DNA of 64,000 nt, taken from assembly GCA_965662365.1 (NCBI GenBank), contig CBFIHR010000015.1, forward strand, positions 3,271 to 67,270, written 5' to 3'. The notes under the pieces were generated by a model. The model was not told where the DNA came from. It made no database searches and saw only the letters and a program-made list of their open reading frames with translations. Below, piece by piece: positions 24,483 to 33,617 of this stretch. Both the position numbers and the translations under genes were made by a program. How positions within the stretch are numbered: the stretch's first letter is position 1; each line of letters begins with the position of its first letter. Source of the stretch: CAWVWD01 sp965662365 (lineage in GTDB: Bacteria > Bacteroidota > Bacteroidia > Chitinophagales > Saprospiraceae).

Positions 24483-27371
24483 ATGAAATTTACATTAAAA
24501 CTTTTTTTAGCGTTTTTTATTAGCCTTTCGGCAATACAACAAACCTCTGCTTCGCACTTGATGGGCGGAGATATTACCTATACTTGTGTGGGTAATAACA
24601 GCTATGACTTTACAGCACAATTTTATAGAGATTGTGCCGGAATTACACTACCTGCTACTGTAAACGTCATGGTTAGTTCTGCGAGTTGCGGACAAAACTT
24701 CAATGTCACTTTAAATCTTGTAACAGGAGGTTCACAAATAGTTACGCCTATTTGTCCGACAGAGCCAGACCTTTGTAATGGTACACCAGGAGCTTTATTA
24801 GGTGTTGATGAATATACTTATGTCAGTTCGTCGCCGGTTGTACTTCCTGCGACTTGTAGTGACTGGGTAGTATCTTACAGCTCTTGCTGCCGAAATACAG
24901 CAATCACCAACGGTGCTGCTAATGCAGGTTTCCATATTGCTACCCAAATAAATAATACAAATAACATTTGTAATAATTCGCCAGAGTTTCAGAGCATTCC
25001 AGTTTTTTATACTTGTGTAGGTGACACGGTAAGCTATAGTCATGGTGTGTCTGATGCGGACAATGATTCGTTAGTATTCAGTTTGACACCATGTTTGAGT
25101 AACTCGGGAACACCTGTAACTTATGCGACAGGTTATTCTGCTACAACGCCACTAAGTGTGAATTATAGCAGTTTTGATAATACGACTGGTACTTGGTCAT
25201 TTGTCCCAAATACGGTTCAGACAGGTGTAATTTGTATGTTAGTAGAAGAATACCGCAACGGAACTAAAATTGGTGAGGTGATGCGAGATATTCAAATCGG
25301 GGTTATCAATTGCACAAACCAAGCACCAATACTTTCGGGTATCAACGGAACAGCAACCAGTACTGGTGTGACTGGCGATAAAAGTATTTCGACTTGTGCC
25401 GGTCAAAACCTTTGTTTTACTATTGACGCTTATGATGCTGATGTAGCACAAAACATTGGTATTGATTACACTACTGGTCTAAATGGTGCGACTTATACGG
25501 TCACCAATACAGGAAATACCGCACAAGTAACGATTTGTTGGACGCCGACATTAAGTGATATTGGTACAAATCATTTTGGCTTATCAGTTTATGATGATCA
25601 TTGTCCGATTATTGGTAAAGGAAATCATGAATACAAGGTAATCGTAACAGGTGCTGGCGGTGGAGCGACATTCAACCAAACGTCAATTTATCAAGCAGAC
25701 ACTGCACAACTTCAAGTCAACTTATTAGATCCAAACTGTACCGTAACATGGACAGCTTCTCCGACATTAAGTTGTACAAACTGCTTAAATCCATTAGCTT
25801 TTCCAACGACGACGACGACTTATTATTATCAAATAAATTGTCCTTCGGGCAGTTGTGGCTCATTTACGGATTCCGTTGTGGTAACCGTTTTAATACCAAA
25901 AATATTGACAGGTACAATTACGACTTCGGACGGTTTACCATTGGCGAACTCTTCTGTTTTTGCTTATGATATGCAAGGCACAGTAGTAGCCACAGTGACA
26001 ACCGATGCCAACGGAAACTATACTTTGGCAAGTAACGAAACCTCTATTTATATATCAACAACGCCAAGTGCAGCGTATTTTGACCAATCAGAAACGTATT
26101 ACGATGCTGCAGCAACTTTAGCAAATGCAACGCTTTATACATTTGCAAATGGAGCAACAACGGGAACATTAAATTTCTCTACAATTGAAATCGCAAAAAC
26201 AATAAGCGGAACCATAACTCGTAGCGATGGCAGTCAATTAAGTTTATCGTATGTTTATTTGTTAGATGCAAATATGAATCTATTGGATTCTTCTTTTACG
26301 GCCTTGACCGGTCAGTATAGTTTTACAACTTTTGAAAATAACATTCATTTGTTAGCAGTACCAAATACGACTAATTCAGACCAAAGCCCAACATTCTACA
26401 ACGGTGCGACAGACCCAGCAAATGCGACTTTGATTACTTTTGCCAGCTTACAAACCACTGTCGATTTCAATACTGTAGATGCACCAGAAGCAATTATTGG
26501 TACGATAACTCGTGCAGACGGAAATGCTCTGGATAACTCTTGGGTTTTCTTAATTGATTCTTCATTGACGAATATTGACTCGATGTTAACAACCGCACAA
26601 GGATACTATGCCTTTGTTGTACCAGATGTAACCATTGACTATCACATAAAAGCAGTGCCAGGAAGTACACATGGCGATCAAGTCATTACCTACTACAATG
26701 GTTCTGAAACGGTACAAGCAGCGACTCCTATTTCGATTTCAACAATTTTTAACGTAGCAGATTTTAGTACCATTGATACATCCAATTCAACTGGTGGAAA
26801 AGGAATTGGCGGAACGGTCAGTTTAGGTACGGACTTCACACCGACACCTTTATCAGACGTTCGCTTGATTTTAAAAGATATGAACGGTAACTTTATCAAC
26901 GATGCGATAACCGATGATAATGGTCAATTCAATTTTTATGGATTAATCGACGGAACTTACGCTATTTTTGTAGATAAAGCTGGGATTGATAACGAGTTAG
27001 CACCACAAGTGACCTTAGTTGCCGGTGAACCTTCGCCAGATGATTTAGCATTTTTGTTGCACTCTTATTATTTAGAAATGTTAAATCCTAATACGACTAC
27101 TAAAGCGTTCGAAGTACAAAATATCACGGTTTATCCAAACCCGATTCAAACAACTTTTAGAATCGAGTACGACTTGTCGGCTTTCGCCAAAATTCAGATT
27201 GATATTTTAGATGTAAATGGTAAAGTAATTACTACCATTTTGAACGAAAATCAAGCAGCAGGAAAGCACAATTTAACTGTTGCAGAAACCGACGAATGGG
27301 CAAAAGGTGTTTATTTTATCAGAATGATGGTTGATGGAAAATCAATCATTCAGAAAGTGATTAAACAATAA
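24483..27371 (+). CDS. Large secreted multidomain protein with type IX secretion (Por) sorting domain
   Basis: The 962-residue protein begins at ATG 24483; an earlier frame start would precede the promoter box's predicted transcript. A signal peptide (about 1-24) is followed by SHLMGGDITYTC, a common N-terminus of Bacteroidota surface proteins, and a Cys-rich first third. Residues about 310-405 look like an Ig/cadherin-like fold. From about residue 472 come three repeats of roughly 95 residues, each beginning with GTIT-(T/R)-(S/A)-DG and resembling carboxypeptidase-regulatory or Cna-B beta-sandwiches, then a related fourth. The last 85 residues are a type-A sorting domain (ITVYPNPIQTTFRIEY at its start, KGVYFIRMMVDGK near its end), cleaved after passage through the type IX system. 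It is probably a surface adhesin or structural protein. Confidence 0.88.
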   Translation: MKFTLKLFLAFFISLSAIQQTSASHLMGGDITYTCVGNNSYDFTAQFYRDCAGITLPATVNVMVSSASCGQNFNVTLNLVTGGSQIVTPICPTEPDLCNGTPGALLGVDEYTYVSSSPVVLPATCSDWVVSYSSCCRNTAITNGAANAGFHIATQINNTNNICNNSPEFQSIPVFYTCVGDTVSYSHGVSDADNDSLVFSLTPCLSNSGTPVTYATGYSATTPLSVNYSSFDNTTGTWSFVPNTVQTGVICMLVEEYRNGTKIGEVMRDIQIGVINCTNQAPILSGINGTATSTGVTGDKSISTCAGQNLCFTIDAYDADVAQNIGIDYTTGLNGATYTVTNTGNTAQVTICWTPTLSDIGTNHFGLSVYDDHCPIIGKGNHEYKVIVTGAGGGATFNQTSIYQADTAQLQVNLLDPNCTVTWTASPTLSCTNCLNPLAFPTTTTTYYYQINCPSGSCGSFTDSVVVTVLIPKILTGTITTSDGLPLANSSVFAYDMQGTVVATVTTDANGNYTLASNETSIYISTTPSAAYFDQSETYYDAAATLANATLYTFANGATTGTLNFSTIEIAKTISGTITRSDGSQLSLSYVYLLDANMNLLDSSFTALTGQYSFTTFENNIHLLAVPNTTNSDQSPTFYNGATDPANATLITFASLQTTVDFNTVDAPEAIIGTITRADGNALDNSWVFLIDSSLTNIDSMLTTAQGYYAFVVPDVTIDYHIKAVPGSTHGDQVITYYNGSETVQAATPISISTIFNVADFSTIDTSNSTGGKGIGGTVSLGTDFTPTPLSDVRLILKDMNGNFINDAITDDNGQFNFYGLIDGTYAIFVDKAGIDNELAPQVTLVAGEPSPDDLAFLLHSYYLEMLNPNTTTKAFEVQNITVYPNPIQTTFRIEYDLSAFAKIQIDILDVNGKVITTILNENQAAGKHNLTVAETDEWAKGVYFIRMMVDGKSIIQKVIKQ

Positions 27372-27380
27372 AATATATCA

Positions 27381-27419
27381 AAAAAGGCACAGAAGCGAAT
27401 TATGCTTTTGTGCCTTTTT
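27381..27419. terminator. Bidirectional terminator between the sorting-domain gene and panB
   Basis: AAAAAGGCACAGAAGC (27381-27396) pairs with GCTTTTGTGCCTTTTT (27404-27419), leaving T-rich tails on both strands. It sits 9 nt after one stop codon and 14 nt from the convergent panB stop. Confidence 0.88.
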
Positions 27420-27432
27420 GATAAAAATAACT

Positions 27433-28248
27433 CTAATACTGTTCCTTATCATTCGGAAAATCTCGAGTTTTCACATCATCAACATATTGCTCGATCGCTC
27501 CTTTGATGTCATCAAAAAGATTAAGGTAACGACGTAAAAATCGAGGATTAAAATCTTGCGTAATACCCAATAAATCATGAATTACCAAAACCTGTCCATC
27601 ACAATCACCGCCAGCACCGATTCCAATAGTCGGAATATGAATACTTTCAGAAACGATTTTCGCCAGTCTGGCCGGGATTTTTTCTAAGACAAGTCCAAAA
27701 CATCCTAACTCTTGAAGCAACAACGCATCTTTTTTGAGTTTATCCGCTTCTTCCTCTTCCTTCGCCCGCACACTATACGTTCCAAATTTATAAATAGACT
27801 GAGGAGTCAATCCTAAATGTCCCATGACAGGAATTCCAGCCGACAAAATCCGCTTAATAGATTCTTGTATTTCAACGCCACCTTCCAGTTTTACAGCATG
27901 TGCATTCGCTTCTTTCATCAATCGAATCGCTGACTCCAAGGCTAATTTGGAGTTACCTTGATAATATCCAAATGGCAAATCTGCAATCACCAATGCCCGA
28001 TTTACTGCCCGAGTGACCGACTGCGTATGATAAATCATGTGTTCCAAAGTCATCGGAACCGTCGTTTCATAACCAGCCATAACATTCGATGCCGAATCAC
28101 CGACCAAAATCACATCGACATTAGCAGCATCTACAATTCGAGCCATCGAATAATCATAAGCCGTTAGCATCGAAATTTTTTCGCCTCGTTGCTTCATTGA
28201 CTGCAAAGCATGTGTTGTGATTTTTTTAAACTTCTTATGTACAGACAT
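27433..28248 (-). CDS. panB: 3-methyl-2-oxobutanoate hydroxymethyltransferase
   Basis: PanB makes ketopantoate in pantothenate (coenzyme A) synthesis. The 271-residue TIM-barrel enzyme has KISMLTAYDYSMARI near its start, the metal-binding VDVILVGDSASNVMAG, the segment ADLPFGYYQ, KLEGGVE (active-site region), MGHLGLTPQS and the end motif IGIGAGGDCDGQVLVIHDLLG. It is the last gene of rlmN-crcB-panB on the minus strand, with gaps of 65 and 70 bp. Confidence 0.97.
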   Translation of the reverse strand: MSVHKKFKKITTHALQSMKQRGEKISMLTAYDYSMARIVDAANVDVILVGDSASNVMAGYETTVPMTLEHMIYHTQSVTRAVNRALVIADLPFGYYQGNSKLALESAIRLMKEANAHAVKLEGGVEIQESIKRILSAGIPVMGHLGLTPQSIYKFGTYSVRAKEEEEADKLKKDALLLQELGCFGLVLEKIPARLAKIVSESIHIPTIGIGAGGDCDGQVLVIHDLLGITQDFNPRFLRRYLNLFDDIKGAIEQYVDDVKTRDFPNDKEQY

Positions 28249-28282
28249 TTTTTAGTGATTAGTTTTTTAAATTATCCATTAT

Positions 28283-28313
28283 CCCCGAGCAAATCGAGAT
28301 TTCGCTATCGCTC
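28283..28313. repeat. Dispersed palindrome copy in the panB-crcB gap
   Basis: CCCCGAGCAAATCGAG followed by ATTTCGCTATCGCT matches the copy at 13018-13045 beyond the palindrome. It is surrounded by the tandem word ATTATCCATT (28271-28342), which is interrupted by it. Confidence 0.55.
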
Positions 28314-28318
28314 AGCAG

Positions 28319-28696
28319 TTATCCATTATTCATTATCCATTTCCCTAATGCAAAACCCAGCCAAATTGCCAACAGGCAAATAACAATACTACCAATAATA
28401 TTGAGCATTGCTAAAACAATATTGCCATTTTGAAAAAGTTGAAACGTTTCGCCAGAAAAAGTCGAAAACGTACTAAATCCACCACAAAAACCCGTCATTA
28501 TCAGCCATTTGTACGTATCATCTATTTGATTTCTAAGACTTAACTGCATCAAAAAACCTAAGAGAATACAACTTAAAATATTGGCTAATAAAGTCGCATA
28601 CGGAAACATAGGCGTGTAAGGAGCAACCGCTTTCGCAATGCCAAACCGACTCAAACTCCCTAATCCGCCCCCAATGAAAACAAGTAAAAATTGCAC
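28319..28696 (-). CDS. crcB: Fluoride ion channel CrcB/Fluc
   Basis: The 125-residue four-helix protein exports fluoride as a dual-topology dimer. It contains the family signatures GGGLGSLSRFGIA (about 8-20) with the conserved Arg, and TGFCGGFSTFSTFSGE with the Phe-box and Na+-site residues. The start is set at GTG 28694-28696 (VQFLLVFIGGGLG), because the frame extending to 28747 runs through repeat-like DNA (AAGTGTGA with TCACACTT) and would add an unusual hydrophilic N-terminus. No fluoride riboswitch is evident upstream; expression is probably from the rlmN promoter. Confidence 0.93.
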   Translation of the reverse strand: MQFLLVFIGGGLGSLSRFGIAKAVAPYTPMFPYATLLANILSCILLGFLMQLSLRNQIDDTYKWLIMTGFCGGFSTFSTFSGETFQLFQNGNIVLAMLNIIGSIVICLLAIWLGFALGKWIMNNG

Positions 28697-28761
28697 CTGA
28701 AGTGTGATGTATAAAGTATAAAATGTGTGGTGTTTTATGCCGCACACTTCACACTTATTAA

Positions 28762-29811
28762 TTATTTATTGGCTAACTGTCCGCAAGCGGCATCAATATC
28801 TTTCCCTCGACTTCGTCTGACCGTTATAGCGACATTATTTTTGCGTAAAAACTGAGCAAACTTATCAATCTTGATAGCGTCTGCCTTGACGAAAGGAGCG
28901 TTATCAATCGGATTATATTCGATTACATTGATTTTTGCAGGAATACGGCGACAGAGTTTGAGCAAGTTTTTTGCATCTTGAATGCTGTCATTAAAATTCT
29001 GAAAAGCAATATATTCGAACGTAATTCTATTTTTCGTATTTTGATAAAAATAGTCTAACGCATCCGTCAACACGGCTAAATTATTCGACTCGTTTATCGG
29101 CATAATTTCGTTGCGTTTCTCATCATCGGCAGCATGTAAGGATAACGCCAAATTAAATTTCACTTTATCATCTGCTAATTTTTTTATCATCTTTGCAATT
29201 CCGGCCGTGCTGACCGTAATTCGCTTTGGCGACATATTCATGCCATCGGGGGAAGTAATCAAATCGACACTTCGCAAGACATTTTTATACGCCAAAAGCG
29301 GTTCGCCCATTCCCATATAAACGATATTCGTCAACGGATGATTGAAAACCTCCAGACAGCGTTCATTCACAAATTGCACCTGATCATAAATTTCGCCTGG
29401 TTCGAGATTTCGGCGAAGTTTCATGCGACCGGTCGCACAAAACGAACACGTCAAACTACAACCGACTTGCGACGATACACAAACCGTATAACGATTATCG
29501 GCAGGTACCGGAATCAAGACCGCCTCAATCAAATGACCATCATGCAGACGGAAACGAGTTTTGATAGTACCGTCGTCACTAAACTGCGACATATCCTCTT
29601 TTATCGCCAGTATTTCGAAGTTCTCTTCTAACATCTGCCGCAATGATTTGGACAAATTCGTCATCTCTTCAAAAGATTTTACACCTTTTTTCCACAACCA
29701 TTCATAAACCTGTTTGGCACGAAATTTCTTTTCGCCCATGCCGACCAAAATATCTGTTAATTGGTCTTTTGTTAATTTACGAATATCTTGTTTTACTGCT
29801 ATCTTCGTCAT
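28762..29811 (-). CDS. rlmN: 23S rRNA (adenine2503-C2) / tRNA methyltransferase, radical SAM
   Basis: RlmN methylates A2503 of 23S rRNA and A37 of some tRNAs. The 349-residue protein has an N-terminal accessory domain (about 1-100), the radical SAM cluster motif CSFCATG within GCSLTCSFCATGRMKLRRN, a GMGEPLLAYKNV SAM-binding segment, and the C-terminal catalytic cysteine region AACGQLANK. It is the first gene of the rlmN-crcB-panB unit. Confidence 0.97.
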   Translation of the reverse strand: MTKIAVKQDIRKLTKDQLTDILVGMGEKKFRAKQVYEWLWKKGVKSFEEMTNLSKSLRQMLEENFEILAIKEDMSQFSDDGTIKTRFRLHDGHLIEAVLIPVPADNRYTVCVSSQVGCSLTCSFCATGRMKLRRNLEPGEIYDQVQFVNERCLEVFNHPLTNIVYMGMGEPLLAYKNVLRSVDLITSPDGMNMSPKRITVSTAGIAKMIKKLADDKVKFNLALSLHAADDEKRNEIMPINESNNLAVLTDALDYFYQNTKNRITFEYIAFQNFNDSIQDAKNLLKLCRRIPAKINVIEYNPIDNAPFVKADAIKIDKFAQFLRKNNVAITVRRSRGKDIDAACGQLANK

Positions 29812-29884
29812 GCCGCAAAATTACGATTTTTTTGGTTCTCCCGTAGATTTCACGGAGAAACGCAATTTTTTTTTTAATAAACTT

Positions 29885-30871
29885 ATGTTGAAACAGTTAG
29901 GAAATATATTGATTATTGCAACGATCACTTTGATTTTATTAGAAGTGACGATTCGTTTGTGTGGCGTTCGGCCTTTTCGAACACAATCGTATGACATTCA
30001 GTCGAATCCACAATTTTGCTTAATCCCTAATGAACAATATGGTTTTGGATTAAATATCGGCGAATTTGATATTTCGATTAATAAAGGCGTTCATTATCAT
30101 GCGACACATTCGCCAGATTCTTTACGAATATTGACCACGAAACCGATAACGAATTTTAATAAAAAAGTGGATATTCATGGTTGTTCGTTCACTTACGGAA
30201 TGAGCGTTGATGATACGGTAGCGTTTCCGTTTTTATTACAACAACAATTTTCCGACATTCGATTTCGCAGTTTTGCTATCCCAGGTTTTGGGAATGTTCA
30301 AGCCTTAATCCGGTTAGAGGAACAGATTAAAAACGATGACTTACCCGATACTTTGATTATTTGTTATGCTGATTTTCATGACGAACGCAATGCTTTAAAT
30401 TGTAATTATCGGAAGAGTTTGTATCATGGATTTTTAAACGCTAATGCCGAAGTTTTGCCGCTTTTTGCACGAAGTAAAATTCCATTTTATGATTTAAAAA
30501 AAGGCGTTCAATATTGTAACTGGAACGAATTGTATCACAACTGGCAAGGTCGAGCATATTCTGCAACTATCAACTCCCTTCAAAATGCTTTTGAGCAAAT
30601 GCAACTCCGACAGGGAAAGGCAGAAACACACCAAATATTATTAAAAATCAAGGCGTTGTGTCAACAAAATAAGGTGCAATTTATCGTTGCTACCATTACA
30701 AAAAACGAAAGTACAGCTTACACGATCCAATTTTGTAAACAACAGAAAATCAATGTATTAGATATTGGTTTAGACTTACCAAGTGAAGAGTTTAGCAGTT
30801 TACCATACGATATTCATCCAAACGAAAAAGCACATCGAATTTTCGAGAAACGGTTAAGAACATTATTTTAA
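29885..30871 (+). CDS. SGNH-hydrolase-like protein with N-terminal membrane anchor
   Basis: The start is set at ATG 29885; the longer frame from 29714 would overlap rlmN antisense and add sequence without function. One N-terminal membrane helix (about residues 6-23) is followed by a 300-residue domain with SGNH/GDSL features: block I VDIHGCSFTYGMSVDD with the candidate nucleophile Ser, a later Gly and Asn pair (PGFGNVQA), and a block V-like DIHPNEKAHRIF with the Asp-x-x-His pattern. Many such proteins deacylate or acylate cell-surface glycans. It is divergent from rlmN and converges on the MazG-like gene. The substrate is unknown. Confidence 0.65.
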   Translation: MLKQLGNILIIATITLILLEVTIRLCGVRPFRTQSYDIQSNPQFCLIPNEQYGFGLNIGEFDISINKGVHYHATHSPDSLRILTTKPITNFNKKVDIHGCSFTYGMSVDDTVAFPFLLQQQFSDIRFRSFAIPGFGNVQALIRLEEQIKNDDLPDTLIICYADFHDERNALNCNYRKSLYHGFLNANAEVLPLFARSKIPFYDLKKGVQYCNWNELYHNWQGRAYSATINSLQNAFEQMQLRQGKAETHQILLKIKALCQQNKVQFIVATITKNESTAYTIQFCKQQKINVLDIGLDLPSEEFSSLPYDIHPNEKAHRIFEKRLRTLF

Positions 30872-30919
30872 TTATTGTTCATGATTATTCACCAATAAAC
30901 AACATCACTACTTCATCCT

Positions 30920-31258
30920 TTATTTCAATTTTTCGTTTTCTGCGTGACGGGTCGCATCTCGAATAGATTTTTTTTCTAAATTTTTGATTAATGCCTCGTC
31001 TAAGTCGATGCCAGTTTGGTTAGCTAAACAGACTAAAACGAACAACACATCCGCCATTTCGTCTGCCAAATCTTCCTTTGCAGTCGCTTCGTCCGCTTTT
31101 CGTTTAAACGATTGCTCACCATAGATTCGAGCCATCAGCCGAGCGACTTCCCCAACCTCTTCCGTCAAAATCGCTGTATTCGTCAACTCGTTATAATAAC
31201 GAATACCGACCGTATTTATCCAATTATCAACTGCTTTTTGTGCCTCTTGAATCGTCAT
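30920..31258 (-). CDS. MazG-like nucleotide pyrophosphohydrolase
   Basis: The 112-residue protein is a single MazG-type domain. It has the metal-binding pattern EEVGEVARLMARIYGEQ, then KEDLADEMADVLFVLVCLANQ with the second pair of acidic ligands; this EExxE...ExxD layout is diagnostic of all-alpha NTP pyrophosphatases that remove non-canonical nucleotides. It is the last gene of the minus-strand group terC-like, DUF4105, mazG-like, with a 79-bp gap after the DUF4105 gene. Confidence 0.88.
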   Translation of the reverse strand: MTIQEAQKAVDNWINTVGIRYYNELTNTAILTEEVGEVARLMARIYGEQSFKRKADEATAKEDLADEMADVLFVLVCLANQTGIDLDEALIKNLEKKSIRDATRHAENEKLK

Positions 31259-31337
31259 GTTTAGATTGTTATCTCCTATCGGCTCATAGTTAAATTCCCT
31301 GTCCCGAAATCTCGGTAATTTTATGGCTAATAGTTTT

Positions 31338-32480
31338 TTATTTAAACTGCTTGTAACCTATCATTATTAATGATAATAAAATAAAGAAAACTGGAGTCGC
31401 CAACTCTTGCGGAAAAATCGGAAAAGTTAGTAATATCAGTGAATTGACAATAGTAATTACAGCAAAGTATTTTTTCATTTTTTGCTTTCGCCAAACTTGT
31501 ATGGCAGCAATAATATTGACTGGAAACGCCCACAAAATATTTAAGTTATTATAAGTCGTGACGTGTTCTGTGCCAAACCAAACGGTCAGAAAAATAATGC
31601 CTGCAACGCCTGAAATGAATAGAAAAATACCATTCCAAATATGCCGTAATCGTTCTTTTTGAATTACAAAGTTGAGCAATAACGTCAAAGCGAATAAAAG
31701 ACCAAAAACTACATTTGGCGTAAGCCAGGATACAGAAGCCTCTACCTCCGTCGCTTGATGAATAGTTCGAGTATTTTTAACGATGGATTTCGTAGTGCTA
31801 TCCGTTGAAATCGTAGCGACTGCAAGACTTTGATTCAGATAATCTGGCAAAAACATTTGATGCTCAAAGGCGGCCGTTTTATCTACATTTAGCCCCAAAA
31901 TCAAATCAATTCCAAACTCTAACCACGGTTTCGCTGGCGTGTATTCTTGTAATAAATCACGGAAAGTGACCGCTTTAAAAACAGCTGCCGTATCATAAGT
32001 GATGTTCGTTGTAGAATCCAAAATATCACGAATTCGAGTCGCACAATTATCATAAAAGAAATCGTAATAATAATCTTTGTTTTCAGGTTTTAGGTTATTT
32101 TGTAAAAACAGATAAATATCCTGTTTTTGTTTTGAATCCAAATCCAAGACCTGTTCCTCTAAAGATTGATTTCGATACTGAACATAAGCAACAACCTGAT
32201 TATAATCCTGTATTCCCAAGCAATACAGCATTTTTCCTTTGATAAATTCCAGTGTAAAATTTGGTGCATCGTAATCGAACATTCCATAATTATAAACCGT
32301 ATTAATTTGATTCACCGGATCATAAACTCGAATCGATGAATGCCCAAAAACGGTGTGAATCGTACTCACCGGCGAGTACGTCAGCACGCTGATTTGTGCT
32401 TTGTCCGTAAGGTAATATTGCCCGTATGACATCGTCGCCAAACTGCACAAAATAACCGTTATAGTTAGGAGTTTTTTCAA
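31338..32480 (-). CDS. DUF4105/Lnb-type membrane protein
   Basis: The 380-residue protein starts at TTG and has a signal peptide or anchor (about 1-20), then a periplasmic DUF4105 domain (about 25-215) with TIHTVFGHSSIRVYDP and YDNCATRIRDIL, which place a conserved His and Cys as in papain/NlpC-like folds. Five membrane helices follow (about 255-375). Related Bacteroides proteins, recalled as Lnb, act as lipoprotein N-acyltransferases in organisms without Lnt; that function is inference here. Its insertion among mazG-like and TerC-like genes gives no further hint. Confidence 0.75.
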   Translation of the reverse strand: MKKLLTITVILCSLATMSYGQYYLTDKAQISVLTYSPVSTIHTVFGHSSIRVYDPVNQINTVYNYGMFDYDAPNFTLEFIKGKMLYCLGIQDYNQVVAYVQYRNQSLEEQVLDLDSKQKQDIYLFLQNNLKPENKDYYYDFFYDNCATRIRDILDSTTNITYDTAAVFKAVTFRDLLQEYTPAKPWLEFGIDLILGLNVDKTAAFEHQMFLPDYLNQSLAVATISTDSTTKSIVKNTRTIHQATEVEASVSWLTPNVVFGLLFALTLLLNFVIQKERLRHIWNGIFLFISGVAGIIFLTVWFGTEHVTTYNNLNILWAFPVNIIAAIQVWRKQKMKKYFAVITIVNSLILLTFPIFPQELATPVFFILLSLIMIGYKQFK

Positions 32481-32495
32481 TTGATAAACTATTGG

Positions 32496-32564
32496 ACTGT
32501 TGAATTGCTAAACTGTCATTTCGTAGTATCAACAATGAAAAAAACAGTTTAGCAATCTAACAGT
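32496..32564. repeat. Imperfect 21-bp inverted repeat in the TerC-DUF4105 gap
   Basis: The 21-base arm at 32496-32516 (ACTGTTGAATTGCTAAACTG at its start) and the arm at 32544-32564 match at 19 of 21 positions as complements, with 27 bases between. The hairpin lies just upstream of the DUF4105 gene's TTG start (32480) and next to the TerC-like stop. The same type of locus-specific inverted word occurs at 23438, 38368, 53572 and 57548. Confidence 0.7.
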
Positions 32565-32571
32565 TTGGCAT

Positions 32572-33399
32572 TTACAAAATACCTTCTTTATTTGCTTCTT
32601 TGGTTGCCCCTGCCAATTCGATACTTTTAGTTTTTCGGATACGCATATTCAAAATTTCTACAACAAGTGAGAAGAAAATAGCGAAATACAAATATCCTTT
32701 GGGAATCGCTCCGATAGACTCTCCGAGAATTTCGATGTGTCCTAAGTGAGCGCCTTCCGTAATCAACATAAAGCCAATCAAAATCAAAAATGACAATCCA
32801 AGAATTTGAATAGTTGGATTTTTGTTGACAAAATTACCAACAGGATTCGCAAACAACATCATAATCACCATCGACACGACAATAGCCGTAATCATAATCA
32901 CTAACGCCCCCGCCATGCCATTAGTCATACCGACTGCCGTTAGGATTGAATCTGCAGAGAAAACAATATTAATTAAAGTTATTTGAATGATTACTTTGGA
33001 CATTGTACTTGTGCCGCCGCTTTTTCCATTCGCTCCTTGTCCTTCGTCTGCATCGAGTTTATGATGGATTTCGGTCGTTGATTTATAAATCAGAAATAAA
33101 CCGCCAATTATCAAAATAATACTTTGCCAAGATAAACCGCCCGTGATGACACTGTTGTCGAAATGTATAATTTCTGCGGAAGCAGCAATCAAAATATTGA
33201 TACCAAATAATAAAATTACCCGCAAAACCATCGCTAAAGCCAAACCAATATTTGTTGCTTTTTTGCGTTCACTTTTCGGTAATTTATTCGATTCTAAAGA
33301 GATAAAGATAATATTATCAATCCCTAAGACGACTTCCATAAATGTAAGCATCAATATACTGACTAATGCTTCTGGCGTAAATAAAACACTGAGATCCAT
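32572..33399 (-). CDS. TerC/YkoY-family membrane protein
   Basis: The 275-residue protein has about seven membrane helices and the TerC signatures MEVVLGIDNIIFISL (about residues 21-35) and NIVFSADSILTAVGMT (about 139-154), where paired acidic residues inside helices are thought to bind metal. Family members export Mn2+ or act on metal homeostasis in the secretory pathway; the tellurite resistance name is historical. A short cytoplasmic loop rich in Gly, Asp and Lys follows helix 3. It starts the minus-strand group that includes the DUF4105 gene. Confidence 0.9.
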   Translation of the reverse strand: MDLSVLFTPEALVSILMLTFMEVVLGIDNIIFISLESNKLPKSERKKATNIGLALAMVLRVILLFGINILIAASAEIIHFDNSVITGGLSWQSIILIIGGLFLIYKSTTEIHHKLDADEGQGANGKSGGTSTMSKVIIQITLINIVFSADSILTAVGMTNGMAGALVIMITAIVVSMVIMMLFANPVGNFVNKNPTIQILGLSFLILIGFMLITEGAHLGHIEILGESIGAIPKGYLYFAIFFSLVVEILNMRIRKTKSIELAGATKEANKEGIL

Positions 33400-33617
33400 T
33401 TTTTATAATTATTAACTGTGAAATATTCATTATTTCTGAATGTGTGCAAAAATAGGTTGTTTTTTTATTTATATGAAAGTTAATCTTACGAATTGAATGT
33501 GAATGATTTGTAAAATCTTGATATTATCAAAAATAAACATACAAATAATTATTTTTTAATACGTTGAATGAAATATTTCTAAATCATATTCCCTTATTTT
33601 GAATAAAAATTAAGACT

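Noticed and set aside
28697..28760. Fluoride riboswitch upstream of crcB
   Set aside because: No crcB-motif-like conserved core is visible, and the gap to rlmN is only 65 bp with repeat-like words.
29714..29884. Longer N-terminus for the SGNH-like protein
   Set aside because: The extension overlaps rlmN antisense, and the ATG at 29885 directly precedes the membrane helix.
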